Assembly: GCF_000571935.1 (NCBI RefSeq)
Contig: NZ_ATAX01000010.1
Span: 1-64,000, forward strand
Direction of reading: 5' to 3'
Origin: Ruminococcus flavefaciens 007c
GTDB taxonomy: Bacteria > Bacillota > Clostridia > Oscillospirales > Ruminococcaceae
Length of the DNA: 64,000 bases
Shown here: piece by piece, positions 44,054-53,959 of the stretch
How the letters are laid out: each line of letters opens with the position of its first letter
Numbering within the stretch: position 1 is the first letter of the stretch
Notes under the pieces: model-generated
What the model was told of the DNA's origin: nothing
Seen by the model: only the letters and a program-made list of their open reading frames with translations
Databases searched by the model: none
Program-made: the position numbers and the translations under genes

Positions 44054-44779
44054 TTAGTCAGAAATTACCGCAACGGTAACATTGTCGCGGCCGCCCTTTC
44101 GGAGCGCTAATTTAATAAGTTCGTCTGCAACATCATCAAAATCGGAATTTAATATGACGCTGTATATTTCATCGTCGCCGCAGTATCCCGAAAGGCCGTC
44201 GGAACACAGCAGCAGACTGATTTTGTCCTCGTAATCCAGCATAAAGGTGTCTGTGAGCACTGTTTTTTCAACGCCCACCGCACGTACCAGCATATGCTTC
44301 TGAGGGTGTACCTCCATTTCCTCTTCGGTGATCTTGCCCTGTTCGTAGAGCACCGAAGCTACGTTGTGGTCGGTAGTTATCCTGACCAGCCCCGTGTCGG
44401 TTATCAGATAGGCTCTGCTGTCGCCGACGTTGGCAATGAAGGCTGTTTTTTTCGTGACGAAGGCAGCTACACAGGTGGTACCCATGCCGAAATTTGTAAA
44501 ATCAAATCTCGCCCGCGTATATATTACGGAGTTTGCTGCCGAGATCGAGGAGATAAGGAGCTTGCGGATATCTTCATCGCTCAGGCTTTCCTTGTAGTCA
44601 GCCGAAAAGCGCTGGAAGAATTCTTCGATCGCGAGTGCACTGGCTTCCTTGCCTGCACGTTCACCGCCCATACCGTCGCAGACGACGGCAAGAACATTAT
44701 GGCCGAAATATTCGCATCTCACGGCGTCCTGGTTTTCCTCGCGCCTGAGACCTATATCCGTGCCGCAGCGAAATCTCAA
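44054..44779 (-). CDS. prpC: PP2C-type Ser/Thr phosphatase
   Basis: 241 residues with the PP2C metal-binding motifs REENQDAV, VVCDGMGGERAGKEAS, VGDSRAYLI, TTDHN and LLCSDGLSGY. It reverses phosphorylation by PrkC, encoded 16 bases downstream. The start overlaps the rlmN stop by 4 bases (ATGA). Confidence 0.96.
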   Translation of the reverse strand: MRFRCGTDIGLRREENQDAVRCEYFGHNVLAVVCDGMGGERAGKEASALAIEEFFQRFSADYKESLSDEDIRKLLISSISAANSVIYTRARFDFTNFGMGTTCVAAFVTKKTAFIANVGDSRAYLITDTGLVRITTDHNVASVLYEQGKITEEEMEVHPQKHMLVRAVGVEKTVLTDTFMLDYEDKISLLLCSDGLSGYCGDDEIYSVILNSDFDDVADELIKLALRKGGRDNVTVAVISD

Positions 44780-45834
44780 GTATCCGCACCCCCATTCTTT
44801 CTGTTCTGTTCGGCCGCGTCGCGTCTCAGCTGACCGCAGGCCGCTTCAATATCGCTGCCGAGAGTTCTTCTCACGGTAGCATTTATCCCCCGTCTGCCAA
44901 GCTGTTTCGCAAATTCTGCGACGCCCGAGCGGACTGTGTGATAATTTCTTTCCCTGACCTTATTGACGGGGATAAGGTTCACATGGCAGTTCATACCGCG
45001 CAGCAGCGCCGCAAGCTTATCAGCGTCCGCAGCGGATGAATTGACGCTGTCAATAACGGCGTACTCAAAGGTTATGCGCCGTCCCGTCTTATCTATATAG
45101 TACCGGCAGGCTTCCATAAGACTGCTGATATCATATTTTCTGTTCACAGGCATTATCTTGCTCCTGCCATCGTTGTCCGCACAGTGGAGGGACACAGACA
45201 GCGTGAGCTGGAGCTTTCTGTCAGCCAGCTCGTATATCCTGGGCACTATGCCGCAGGTGGAGAGAGAAACGTGACGAAGACTCATATCATTGCCGTCCTT
45301 ATGGGACAGCAGTGCAAGGAACTTCATAACGTTATCAAAGTTATCGAGAGGCTCGCCAATACCCATAAGCACCACTCCCGATACCCGTCTGCCCGAATCA
45401 CGTTCAGCCTCGTAGATCTGCATGAGGATCTCCGAGGCGGCAAGATCTCTGACGTAGCCTGCTATCGTGGAAGCACAGAAGTTACAGCCCATTTTGCAGC
45501 CCACCTGAGTGGAAACGCAGATGCTGTACCCGTAATTGTACTCCATGAGGACAGTCTCGACAAAATTGCCGTCAGAAAGCCTATAAAGATATTTTACCGT
45601 ATTATCTATAGCAGATTCAAGCTTTTTCTGTATAAATAGTCCATTTATACAAAATTTTTCTTTTAAAGCACTGCGTAATTGGATAGATATATCAGTCATT
45701 TTGTCGAAATCAAAGACTCTTTTTACATGAAGCCACTGGAATATCTGCTTTGCGCGGAATTTCTTCTCACCCAGAGCAATAAGAGCTTCTGTCAGTTCGT
45801 CAAGATCAAGACTGAGAATATCGACTTTTTCCAA
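44776..45834 (-). CDS. rlmN: 23S rRNA (adenine2503-C2)-methyltransferase RlmN
   Basis: 352 residues, radical-SAM enzyme. The cluster motif is CKMGCNFC, followed by ASTIAGYVRDL, and VVLMGIGEPLDNFDNV. A conserved Cys near the C-terminus lies in AACGQLR. It methylates A2503 of 23S rRNA and A37 of some tRNAs. Next to rsmB and prpC, as in Bacillus. Confidence 0.96.
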   Translation of the reverse strand: MEKVDILSLDLDELTEALIALGEKKFRAKQIFQWLHVKRVFDFDKMTDISIQLRSALKEKFCINGLFIQKKLESAIDNTVKYLYRLSDGNFVETVLMEYNYGYSICVSTQVGCKMGCNFCASTIAGYVRDLAASEILMQIYEAERDSGRRVSGVVLMGIGEPLDNFDNVMKFLALLSHKDGNDMSLRHVSLSTCGIVPRIYELADRKLQLTLSVSLHCADNDGRSKIMPVNRKYDISSLMEACRYYIDKTGRRITFEYAVIDSVNSSAADADKLAALLRGMNCHVNLIPVNKVRERNYHTVRSGVAEFAKQLGRRGINATVRRTLGSDIEAACGQLRRDAAEQNRKNGGADT

Positions 45835-45843
45835 TTTATCACC

Positions 45844-47136
45844 TTACTTTTTCCTGAATTTTGCTATAAAGAAGCCGCTTCCGAATTTCGGCGGCATAAG
45901 TAAAGCCATTGTGCCGAAGCTTTCCCCGAGCATTTCGGGAAGCTCCACGGCCTCCACCTCGGGATGATCACGGAGAAGTCTTTCGCAGACCTCCTCGTTC
46001 TCTGCCCTGCGCACCGTACAGGTAGAGTATACCAGAGTGCCTCCGGCTTCGAGGTAGTTCAGCGCATTGCACACTATTTTATATTGTATATCGGGGAGCC
46101 CTGCAAAGTCGGAGATATTCTTGTACTTTATCTCGGGCTTGCTGCCGATGACTCCCAGTCCAGAGCACGGGACATCACAGAGTATCTTAGTGAACTTCGG
46201 CAGGTCGGGATTGAACTTTGTTGCGTCCCCCGCTGCTGCCTTGATATTTTTGAGGTGAAGTCTCTCGGCGCCTCTGCGGATAAGCTCTGCCCGCTTTTCG
46301 TGAAGGTCGAATGCGTATATCTCGCCTTTTCCCTTCATAAGCTCGGCCATGGTGAAGGTCTTGCCTCCGGGAGCTGCGCATATATCAAGGACTCTGTCCT
46401 GCTCCGTGGGAGCAAGCGCTTCACAGCAAAGCTGTGAAGCAAGGCCCTGAACATGGAAAAATCCCTTTCTGAACGCCTCTGTTGCGGTGACATCTCCGCT
46501 TTCCGCGGCATAGCAGCAGTCAGTAAGTCTTTCCGCCTTTATATCGCCCAGTGCGGCAACAAATTCTTCCTCTGTACATATAGTCGTATTGCGCCTGAGA
46601 TATGTTACACTTTTTTCAAGGGAAGCAGCAAGAAATTTTTCAGCAGCCTCGCTGCCGTAGTTCTTTGCAAGCTCCGCTGCCATTTCCTCGGGAACCGAAT
46701 ACTTTACCGACAGGGCTTTCAGGCTGTCCTTTGGCAGTATAAGAGCCTTTCCGCCGCGGATAAAGTTTCTCAGCACCGCGTTGACCATGCCAGAAGCGCT
46801 GGTCTTGCGGAATTTCTTTGCAAGGGCCACGCTCTCGTTTACCGCCGCATTGTCGGGGACGCTGTCCATATAGCTTATCTGATAAACTCCGCAGCGCAGT
46901 ATATTCAGCACTATGCTGTCAAGTTTTGCTATGGGACGTGAGCTGAGACCGCCGATGATGTGGTCAAGGGTTATCCTGCGCTCTATGACACCGTAGTATA
47001 TGGCAGAGCACAGCTTCTTTCCCCTGTCGTCAAGGCCTGAATTCTTCAGACCGCTGTCAAGCTGTATATTTGAATAGCTGCAGCTCCCGAATGTCTTATC
47101 CAAGAGCTTCACAGCAAGGTATCTGGGATCCGTCAT
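45844..47136 (-). CDS. rsmB: 16S rRNA (cytosine967-C5)-methyltransferase
   Basis: 430 residues. NusB-like N-terminal domain (LAVKLLDKTFGSCSYSNIQLD) and a SAM-methyltransferase domain with VLDICAAPGGKTFTMAELM, CDVPCSGLGVI (one catalytic Cys) and YSTCTVRRAENEEV (the other). The start shares one base with the stop of the upstream peptidase gene (TGATG). Confidence 0.96.
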   Translation of the reverse strand: MTDPRYLAVKLLDKTFGSCSYSNIQLDSGLKNSGLDDRGKKLCSAIYYGVIERRITLDHIIGGLSSRPIAKLDSIVLNILRCGVYQISYMDSVPDNAAVNESVALAKKFRKTSASGMVNAVLRNFIRGGKALILPKDSLKALSVKYSVPEEMAAELAKNYGSEAAEKFLAASLEKSVTYLRRNTTICTEEEFVAALGDIKAERLTDCCYAAESGDVTATEAFRKGFFHVQGLASQLCCEALAPTEQDRVLDICAAPGGKTFTMAELMKGKGEIYAFDLHEKRAELIRRGAERLHLKNIKAAAGDATKFNPDLPKFTKILCDVPCSGLGVIGSKPEIKYKNISDFAGLPDIQYKIVCNALNYLEAGGTLVYSTCTVRRAENEEVCERLLRDHPEVEAVELPEMLGESFGTMALLMPPKFGSGFFIAKFRKK

Positions 47137-47900
47137 TATCTTCTTCTGACAGACATAAGGAGTCTGAGAAGCTGGAGCAGTGATACCACAAGGCTTGTAA
47201 CGTATGTGAGAGCTGCTGCCTTCAGCACCTTCTTTGCCTGGGGGATCTCGTTCATTTCCAGTATGCCGTCCCTCTCAAGAGTCCTGAGAGCTCTGTTGCT
47301 CGCATTGAACTCACAGGGAAGTGTTACCAGCTGGAATACCACTACTGCGAAGAACATAGCAATGGATACATAGATAAGTGATGTTCCGATAGTAAGGCTG
47401 CTGAGTGCAACGCCTATGATAAGTACCAGATACCAGAGGTGTGAACACAGATTGGTAACGGGTACAAGCTTGCTTCTCCAGATTATGGGAGCGTAGTTCT
47501 CGGCGTGCTGACAGGCATGACCACACTCATGGGCTGCAACGCCTATGGCTGCTACGGAGCTTTTTCCGTATACCGAGTCGGAAAGTCTTACGATATTGGT
47601 CCTGGGATCGAAATGATCGGTGAGGTTTCCCTTGATGTGCTCGATCTGTATATGGTGCAGACCGTTGGAGTCAAGTATCATTCTTGCCACCTGATCCGCA
47701 GTAAGACCTCTTGAATTGCCTACGCGGCTGTACTTCTTGAAGGTAGAGGAAACGTTGATCTGTGCTATGATAGGAAGTATCATCATCGCCAGGAATATAA
47801 GGATATACAGACCGTAATTTCCGCCGCCTGCACGGGTGCCGCCGTAGCCGTAATAGTAACCGTATCTTATAAGAAGTGTTGTTAATCCAGAAATAAACAT
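47136..47900 (-). CDS. Membrane zinc metallopeptidase (YugP family)
   Basis: 254 residues. N-terminal membrane segment (YILIFLAMMILPIIAQ), the zinc motif HECGH in AAHECGHACQHAENY, then two or three further hydrophobic segments. This matches the Zn_peptidase_2/YugP family, whose substrates are mostly unknown. It sits between fmt and rsmB, a place without this gene in Bacillus subtilis. Confidence 0.92.
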   Translation of the reverse strand: MFISGLTTLLIRYGYYYGYGGTRAGGGNYGLYILIFLAMMILPIIAQINVSSTFKKYSRVGNSRGLTADQVARMILDSNGLHHIQIEHIKGNLTDHFDPRTNIVRLSDSVYGKSSVAAIGVAAHECGHACQHAENYAPIIWRSKLVPVTNLCSHLWYLVLIIGVALSSLTIGTSLIYVSIAMFFAVVVFQLVTLPCEFNASNRALRTLERDGILEMNEIPQAKKVLKAAALTYVTSLVVSLLQLLRLLMSVRRR

Positions 47901-47912
47901 ATTTTTTCCTCC

Positions 47913-48842
47913 TTATCCGAGGAGCTCGCCCTCAGCAAGCTTCTTGCCTCTGAGGAAGTCCTCAGTATTCATGCGCTTTTTTCCCTCGGGCTGCACCTGA
48001 CGGAATATGACTGCTCTGCCGTCGCCGCATTTTACAGCAAAACGCTTTGTATCAACAACAGCTCCGTTCTCTGCGCTGTCAAAGCTGCCCTCAGCAAGCT
48101 CCGAAGCAAATACCTTCAGGCGCTTGCCCTCAAGCAGAGTGAAGCCTGTGACTCCGCGTATGGTATTATGCACCTCGGCAGCTGTCTTATTGAAATCCAG
48201 TGCGCTCATCTCCTTGCGTATCATAGGAGAATAGCAGCTGAGACTGTCGTCCTGCACCTCGGGTGTAAGAGTGCCCTTTTCCAGTGCGTCTATAGTCTCG
48301 GCAAGCACCTCTCCGCCCATAGCCGAGAGTCTTGCATAAAGCTCTTCATAGGTCTCGTTTTTACCTATCTCTGTGGCTTTTTTTATGAGTATATCGCCTG
48401 TGTCAAGTCCCTCGCCCATCTGCATGGAGGTAACGCCCGTCTCCTTTTCGCCGTTGAGGAGCACCCAGTTTATGGGAGCTGCTCCCCTGTATCTCGGCAG
48501 GAGCGAAGCGTGGATATTTATACATCCGTATTTCGGCAGCTCCAGTATCTCCTTCGGAAGTATCTGTCCGTAAGCAGTTACCACTATAAGATCGGGAGCT
48601 GTCTCCCAGAGTATCCTCATGGACTCCTCTGCGTCCTCACCCTTTCTCAGCGAAAGAGGCTGATAAACGGGAATACCGTATTCCTCAGCCGCAGCCTTAA
48701 CAGGTGTGGGTATGAGCTTATAGCCTCTTCCCTTAGGCTTATCGGGCTGTGTGAACACTGCCGCCACCTCGTGGCTGCTCTCTGCAAGAGTACGCAGACA
48801 GGGTACGGCAAAATCGGGAGTTCCCATAAAAACTATTTTCAT
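47913..48842 (-). CDS. fmt: Methionyl-tRNA formyltransferase
   Basis: 309 residues. MKIVFMGTPDFAVPCL at the start, the formyl-binding HASLLPRYRGAAPINW, VTSMQMGEGLDTGDIL, and a C-terminal OB-like domain. It formylates initiator Met-tRNA. One base shared with the def stop codon region, hence coupled to def. Confidence 0.97.
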   Translation of the reverse strand: MKIVFMGTPDFAVPCLRTLAESSHEVAAVFTQPDKPKGRGYKLIPTPVKAAAEEYGIPVYQPLSLRKGEDAEESMRILWETAPDLIVVTAYGQILPKEILELPKYGCINIHASLLPRYRGAAPINWVLLNGEKETGVTSMQMGEGLDTGDILIKKATEIGKNETYEELYARLSAMGGEVLAETIDALEKGTLTPEVQDDSLSCYSPMIRKEMSALDFNKTAAEVHNTIRGVTGFTLLEGKRLKVFASELAEGSFDSAENGAVVDTKRFAVKCGDGRAVIFRQVQPEGKKRMNTEDFLRGKKLAEGELLG

Positions 48843-49309
48843 TATTTGCTCTCCTCGGGTACGAAGAATTCTTCAACTATCTCGGTAAATACGTGTCCGT
48901 CAAGGTGGTCGTTCTCATGACAGGTACACTGTGCGCCCAGCTCTGTGAAATCGCGCTCGAACCAGTTGCCGTTGCGGTCCTGAGCTTTAAGGTGACAGCT
49001 CATGGGTCTTGTAACATAGCCCCATACATTGGGACAGGAGAGGCAGCCCTCCTGAACGCGCTGCTTTCCTTCTTTGTTTGTTACCTCGGGGTTTATAGCC
49101 TCGACGATGTCGTTCTCGCCAAGGTGCATTATGAATAATCTGCGGCATATGCCCACCTGAGGAGCAGCAAGTCCCACTCCGTCCACCTTATTGAGAGTCT
49201 CGTGCATATCGTCGAGCAGCTGTGCAAGCTTCTCGTCAAACTTATCCACAGGCTTGCATACCTTGTGGAGTATCTCATCCTTATCGGTTAAAATTCTTCT
49301 AAGTGCCAT
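48842..49309 (-). CDS. def: Peptide deformylase
   Basis: 155 residues. All three metal motifs are present: GVGLAAPQVG, EGCLSCPNV and CHENDHLDG. It removes the formyl group added through Fmt, encoded just downstream. Confidence 0.97.
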   Translation of the reverse strand: MALRRILTDKDEILHKVCKPVDKFDEKLAQLLDDMHETLNKVDGVGLAAPQVGICRRLFIMHLGENDIVEAINPEVTNKEGKQRVQEGCLSCPNVWGYVTRPMSCHLKAQDRNGNWFERDFTELGAQCTCHENDHLDGHVFTEIVEEFFVPEESK

Positions 49310-49329
49310 TTTTCAGTTCCTTTTGCCTT

Positions 49330-51780
49330 TCAGACGCCCACATCGCCGTTCATATCGGCATAGAGGGCTGTAGTTTTCATTTCTTTGAGCTTTGCCGACT
49401 CTGTGAGGATACCGCTTATGAATCTCCTCATCTCGGCAGTGTTTTTGCATTTCATTATTATCCTGTATCGGTACCTGCCGTTTATCCTGCCGTAAGAGCA
49501 GCGCACAGGTCCCAGTACCCTTACGGGTGTTTTCGGCTGAAGCTCCCTGAGCCTTTCGTTCATAAGCTTCAGTACCGCTTCCGCGCCCAGTCTTACAGAT
49601 ATGTCCTCATTTCCCGAAAAGCAGAAGATGCACATATCGCACAGAGGCGGGAATATCATTGCACGGCGGATGGCTATCTCTTCATTGTAGAAGCCCTTAT
49701 AGTCCTGAGCCGCCGCAAGGTTCATGATATAATGCTCGGGAATAAAGGTCTGGAGGACCGCCCGTCCTCTGCTTCCGCCGCGGCCTCCCCGTCCCACCAC
49801 CTGAGTGATAAGCGAAAAGGTACGCTCATAGCTGCGGAAATCCCCTGCGTACAGAGCCTTATCCACTGACAGGACTCCCACCAGCGTGACATTGGGAAAA
49901 TCAAGTCCCTTGCCTATCATCTGGGTGCCTATCATTATATCATACTTTCCCTCACGGAAGTCCGTGAAGTTCTTCTCGTAAGAATACCTTGAGAAGGTGG
50001 TGTCAGCGTCCATGCGAAGCACACGCGCCGACGGGAAGAATGTGGAAAGCTCCTCCTCCAGCTTCTGGGTTCCGAAGCCCATATTCTTCAGTCTTTCCGA
50101 GCCGCAGGACGGACACACCGTCACGGGCTCGCTGACGTAGCCGCAGTAGTGGCACATCATTTTGTTGTTTTTCTTATGGTAGGTCAGAGGCACCGAGCAG
50201 TTGGGGCAGTACACAGGCTGATAGCAGTCACAGCAGCTTATAATGGTATGATAGCCTCTCCTGTTCAGCAGCAGTATGGTCTGCTCGCCGTTTTTCAGGT
50301 TAGCGCTTATCTCCGCTGCAAGTCTGCGGCTGAATTCCGTGCGGTTGCCCTCTCCGCGCTCAAGGTTCATATCAACTATGCTCACCTCAGGCAGCGGTGC
50401 GTTCTGATACCTTTCCTTCATCTCAAGGAGCCTGTACGCTCCCCTTTCGGCGAGGTAATAGCTCTCGATGGAAGGCGTTGCCGAAGCCAGCAGCAGCACC
50501 GAACCGTGGTACGCACAGCGCTGCTTGGCTATATCGTGAGTGGTATATCTCGGAGAGCTGTCCGATTTATAGGAGCGCTCTCCCTCCTCATCTATAATTA
50601 TGAGGCCTATATTGTCAAGGGGAGCGAAAACAGCGCTTCTCGTACCGATAACGATGTCAGCGTCTCCCCGTTTTATTCTCTTGTATTCGTCAAGTCTCTG
50701 ACCGTGGGAAAGTCCGCTGTGTATAACAGCGACTCTCTCGCCGAACATCGACCTGAAGCGTTTGAGTATCTGCGGTGTGAGTCCTATTTCGGGTATCAGC
50801 AGCATTGCCTGTCTGCCCGACTTCACCGTATCGTCTATGAGCTTTTCAAATACCGAGGTCTTTCCGCTTCCTGTCACTCCGTGAAGCAGGAATACCGCAG
50901 GCTTTCTGTCGGCGATCTGAGCATAGACCGCGTCGCGGGCTTTCTGCTGCTCCTCGGAAAGTACTATATCCTCGGGAGATCTCGCTTCATCGGCAAGATC
51001 CTCGACTTTTCTCAGTACCTCCGCTTCGTACTCCTCGGCTGCTCCGTTTGCGCAGAGGCGCTTTATGACAGCCTCGGTAATGCCGCACATATAGGCAGCT
51101 TCCTTTACCGCAGCAGCGCCGTATTCCGCAAGGAAATCCGCAGCTTTTTTCTGCTTTGGAGTAAGGTCGAATTTCTCGGGAGAACTCATATACCTATCGG
51201 TGAGACGCACCATCCTGACAGCCGCATCGCCCACAGCCTGCCTGAAGACGTTGTCCGAGTCCAGGGCACCTGCGTCGCAGAGCTCGTCGGGAAGCCTCCT
51301 GCCGTTATCGAGGATATGCTGTCCGATAATATCATTGAGGGAAGCGCTGTCGGAAGCACAGCAGAGTGTTTCCAGGAACCGGGCTGCATCCTCGCTGAGG
51401 GACGATATATCCGTGAAATTCTTAACAAGCCTGAACGTCTCTTTGGCGCTCACGCTCATTGCAGGCGGAAGCATGGTCTTTACCGCATCAAAATAAGTAC
51501 AGAAGGTCTGTTCGCGCAGATAAAAGGCAAGCTGAAGAAGCTCCCCGGATATAACAGGCTTCTCATCCACAAGGGACACGATGGATTTCAGTCCCTTTGA
51601 ACTGCCCTCCGAGAGCTTCATAACAACACCTATCCTGCGCTTGTTGCCTCTGCCGAAGGGAACAAGCACCCGACAGCCGCAGGCAGCAGCTGCCGCAAGC
51701 CTTTCGGGGACGGCATAGCTGAACAGCATATCAAAGGAATAGGCTGTCCCGCTGACTGCGGTCTCCGCAATAAGGGGCAT
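49330..51780 (-). CDS. priA: Primosomal replication helicase PriA
   Basis: 816 residues from the ATG at 51780, which overlaps the rpoZ stop (TAATG). N-terminal DNA-binding domain (FSYAVPERLAAAAACGCRVLV), helicase Walker A GVTGSGKTSVFEKL, IIDEEGERSYKSD, and eight zinc-binding Cys between about 545 and 590 (CCDCYQPVYCPNCSVPL, CHYCG, CPSCGS). It restarts stalled replication forks. Confidence 0.97.
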   Translation of the reverse strand: MPLIAETAVSGTAYSFDMLFSYAVPERLAAAAACGCRVLVPFGRGNKRRIGVVMKLSEGSSKGLKSIVSLVDEKPVISGELLQLAFYLREQTFCTYFDAVKTMLPPAMSVSAKETFRLVKNFTDISSLSEDAARFLETLCCASDSASLNDIIGQHILDNGRRLPDELCDAGALDSDNVFRQAVGDAAVRMVRLTDRYMSSPEKFDLTPKQKKAADFLAEYGAAAVKEAAYMCGITEAVIKRLCANGAAEEYEAEVLRKVEDLADEARSPEDIVLSEEQQKARDAVYAQIADRKPAVFLLHGVTGSGKTSVFEKLIDDTVKSGRQAMLLIPEIGLTPQILKRFRSMFGERVAVIHSGLSHGQRLDEYKRIKRGDADIVIGTRSAVFAPLDNIGLIIIDEEGERSYKSDSSPRYTTHDIAKQRCAYHGSVLLLASATPSIESYYLAERGAYRLLEMKERYQNAPLPEVSIVDMNLERGEGNRTEFSRRLAAEISANLKNGEQTILLLNRRGYHTIISCCDCYQPVYCPNCSVPLTYHKKNNKMMCHYCGYVSEPVTVCPSCGSERLKNMGFGTQKLEEELSTFFPSARVLRMDADTTFSRYSYEKNFTDFREGKYDIMIGTQMIGKGLDFPNVTLVGVLSVDKALYAGDFRSYERTFSLITQVVGRGGRGGSRGRAVLQTFIPEHYIMNLAAAQDYKGFYNEEIAIRRAMIFPPLCDMCIFCFSGNEDISVRLGAEAVLKLMNERLRELQPKTPVRVLGPVRCSYGRINGRYRYRIIMKCKNTAEMRRFISGILTESAKLKEMKTTALYADMNGDVGV

Positions 51781-51989
51781 TATTCGGCGTTCTGCGGAAC
51801 TGTGCTTACTATCTTGCACTTGCCGCTGGCAAGCTCCTCAACGGCTGTCTTTACGGGTTTTTCCTCAAGAGTCTCGCCGTTCTGATAGAGATCCTCCGAG
51901 ATCTGTCTTGCACGCTTCGCAACTGCGATAACGAGCGAATAGCAGCTCTCGTTCTTTGTGATGATCTGATTTACTGCAGGTCTAAGCAT
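51780..51989 (-). CDS. rpoZ: RNA polymerase omega subunit
   Basis: 69 residues. [30 protein letters not shown] with KPVKTAVEELASGK is the omega pattern, in its expected place between gmk and priA. It overlaps the gmk stop by 8 bases. coaBC, usual between rpoZ and priA, is absent. Confidence 0.93.
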   Translation of the reverse strand: MLRPAVNQIITKNESCYSLVIAVAKRARQISEDLYQNGETLEEKPVKTAVEELASGKCKIVSTVPQNAE

Positions 51990-52587
51990 TTTTCAACACC
52001 TCTTCTATAATATCGCCCGAAAACTCCTGTTTAAGCTGTTCTGCACGTATTACCGTGAAGAAATCGCTGACAGCGTCCTCAAGGGCGTCGTTGACTATGA
52101 CGTAATCGTATTTTTCAGCCTGTGAGATCTCCCATGCAGCCTTGGATATACGCTCCTCGATGACCTCGTCGGTCTCCGTGCCGCGTTTTTTGAGTCTGCG
52201 TCTGAGCTCTCCGATGGAAGGCGGAACTATAAAAACAAATATGGCATCGGGACGCTTCTCGCGCACCTTCATAGCACCTTGAGGCTCTATTTCCAGTATA
52301 ACGTTGAGTCCCTGCTCTATCCTGCCGTCCACCTCGCTGACAAGTGTACCGTAGAGATTGCGGCAGTATTCAGCGTGCTCGATGAACTTGCCGTCAGCGA
52401 TGCGCTGCTCGAAGTCCTCACGGGTGAGGAAGTGATAATTCACACCGTCCTGCTCACCCTCACGCGGAGCTCTTGTAGTTGCCGATACAGATACCGCAAA
52501 GCGCTCGTCCTTGAGTATCTCTGCCAGCATAGTGCCCTTTCCGCAGCCTGAAGGAGCGGAAAATACAATAAGTCTGCCTTTATTCAT
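51982..52587 (-). CDS. gmk: Guanylate kinase
   Basis: 201 residues. P-loop [34 protein letters not shown] and the GMP-binding and lid segments. It makes GDP from GMP. Overlaps remA by 8 bases. Confidence 0.97.
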   Translation of the reverse strand: MNKGRLIVFSAPSGCGKGTMLAEILKDERFAVSVSATTRAPREGEQDGVNYHFLTREDFEQRIADGKFIEHAEYCRNLYGTLVSEVDGRIEQGLNVILEIEPQGAMKVREKRPDAIFVFIVPPSIGELRRRLKKRGTETDEVIEERISKAAWEISQAEKYDYVIVNDALEDAVSDFFTVIRAEQLKQEFSGDIIEEVLKNA

Positions 52588-52837
52588 CGTCGTCAGATCC
52601 TCCCGATCCGTTTATTCTTGAAGCAAGAGTCTCGGTGATAAGTGACGACAGTATGATATGACCGCTGTCCATTATCATCACGGCTCTTGTTTTTCGTCCG
52701 TAGGTAGCGTCCACAGCTCTTCCGTCGTCGCGAGCCTCCTGAACAAGGCGCTTTATAGGCGCTGATTCAGGGCTGACCACGGCAACTATCCTCTCTGAGG
52801 ATACCATATTTCCGTAACCTATATTTATGAGCTTCAT
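52580..52837 (-). CDS. remA: RemA family DNA-binding regulator
   Basis: 85 residues: [20 protein letters not shown], then [28 protein letters not shown], matching RemA (DUF370). In Bacillus it activates matrix and osmoprotection genes. Here its targets are unknown. Same position (yicC-remA-gmk-rpoZ) as in Bacillus. Confidence 0.94.
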   Translation of the reverse strand: MKLINIGYGNMVSSERIVAVVSPESAPIKRLVQEARDDGRAVDATYGRKTRAVMIMDSGHIILSSLITETLASRINGSGGSDDDE

Positions 52838-52842
52838 GGCGA

Positions 52843-53721
52843 TTACTCTATATTCTGGATCTGTTCGCGGATCTTCTCGATCTCTGCCTTCATATCAACA
52901 ACTACCTTTGTGATATTGAGATCCTGAGCCTTTGAACCGATGGTATTTACCTCGCGGTTCATCTCCTGAACGATGAAGTCCAGTTTTCTTCCCACTGCCT
53001 CATCGCCTGCAAGCATATTCTCCAGCTGAGCGATATGGCTCCTGAGACGTACAGTCTCCTCGTCGACTGCTATCTTTTCAGCAAAAACGGCAGCCTCGGT
53101 GATAACTCTCTGATCGTCTATGTCCTTGCCCTCAAGAACCTCGCTGAGCTTCTTGTAGAGCCTGTTCCTGTAATTTTCAACGGTCTTGGGAGAGAGCTCC
53201 TCGACCTTTGCGACCATGCCGAGGATCCCCTCAGCCTTATCGGTAATATCCTTTTTAAGGCGCTCGCCTTCAACGGAGCGCATTTCAACGAAACGGTTTA
53301 TAGCCTCCGAAGCCACATGGGAAACATCGTCCCACACCTGTTCCTCGTCGTCGGGAGTTTTCTGGATATTGAATATATCCGGAAGCTTCATGAGCTTTGA
53401 AAGTGTGATATCGTCCTCGACGCCCAGCTCGTCGGCAATGCTTCTGAGTGCGTTGACATAGCCTTCTGCGGCGCCCTTATTTATAGCGATCTCGGTATCT
53501 TTACCCTCGATATTATTGATAGTTACAGAGACCTCTACCTTGCCGCGGGATATGCTGGTTTTCAGGAGCGCCTTCAGCTTTTCGTCGATATAGCTGAAGG
53601 TTCTCGGAACTCTTGACGAATACTCGTAATATCTATGATTTACGGAACGGATCTCCACAAGGATGTCTCGTCCGTTAAGTATTTGCTGCGCTCTTCCGTA
53701 GCCTGTCATACTTCTAAGCAC
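52843..53721 (-). CDS. yicC: YicC family endoribonuclease-like protein
   Basis: About 292 residues from the GTG at 53721, which gives the family-typical start [11 protein letters not shown]; the ATG at 53709 is the alternative. Motifs: [37 protein letters not shown] at the C-terminus. YicC proteins are endoribonucleases. First gene of the long block down to spoVM. Confidence 0.93.
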   Translation of the reverse strand: MLRSMTGYGRAQQILNGRDILVEIRSVNHRYYEYSSRVPRTFSYIDEKLKALLKTSISRGKVEVSVTINNIEGKDTEIAINKGAAEGYVNALRSIADELGVEDDITLSKLMKLPDIFNIQKTPDDEEQVWDDVSHVASEAINRFVEMRSVEGERLKKDITDKAEGILGMVAKVEELSPKTVENYRNRLYKKLSEVLEGKDIDDQRVITEAAVFAEKIAVDEETVRLRSHIAQLENMLAGDEAVGRKLDFIVQEMNREVNTIGSKAQDLNITKVVVDMKAEIEKIREQIQNIE

Positions 53722-53774
53722 CTTATCGCCTGCTTTCTGAGAGATATTTTTTTGCATAAATATGCTATTATAAT

Positions 53775-53803
53775 ATTATAACATATTTTTATAGATAATG
53801 CAA
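53775..53803 (-). promoter_or_regulatory. Promoter of the yicC-remA-gmk...spoVM block
   Basis: -35 TTGCAT (53798-53803), 17-bp spacer, -10 TATAAT (53775-53780). Gaps down to spoVM are short or negative, so this could drive the entire 13.7-kb block. Confidence 0.7.
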
Positions 53804-53905
53804 GCTTTTTTCAGAAAATATTGGGGCAAACGCCTCTTGCCCGAAGGCGTCTGCGCCAAGGCCTTCCTCTGCTGCAAAAGCACATATCAAAGCCCCGTAT
53901 CCGCA

Positions 53906-53936
53906 CAAAAAAGCTGCACGGATAAACCGTGCAGCT
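53906..53936 (-). terminator. Terminator of the GH48 gene
   Basis: A 10-bp stem AGCTGCACGG / CCGTGCAGCT (53912-53921 with 53927-53936), then a run of T on the minus strand. Confidence 0.88.
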
Positions 53937-53959
53937 CTGTTATACATTATAACTCAGAC

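Noticed and set aside
50149-51600. 483-residue plus-strand ORF opposite priA
   Set aside because: Long only because the GC-biased third positions of priA leave the opposite frame open; priA itself is certain.
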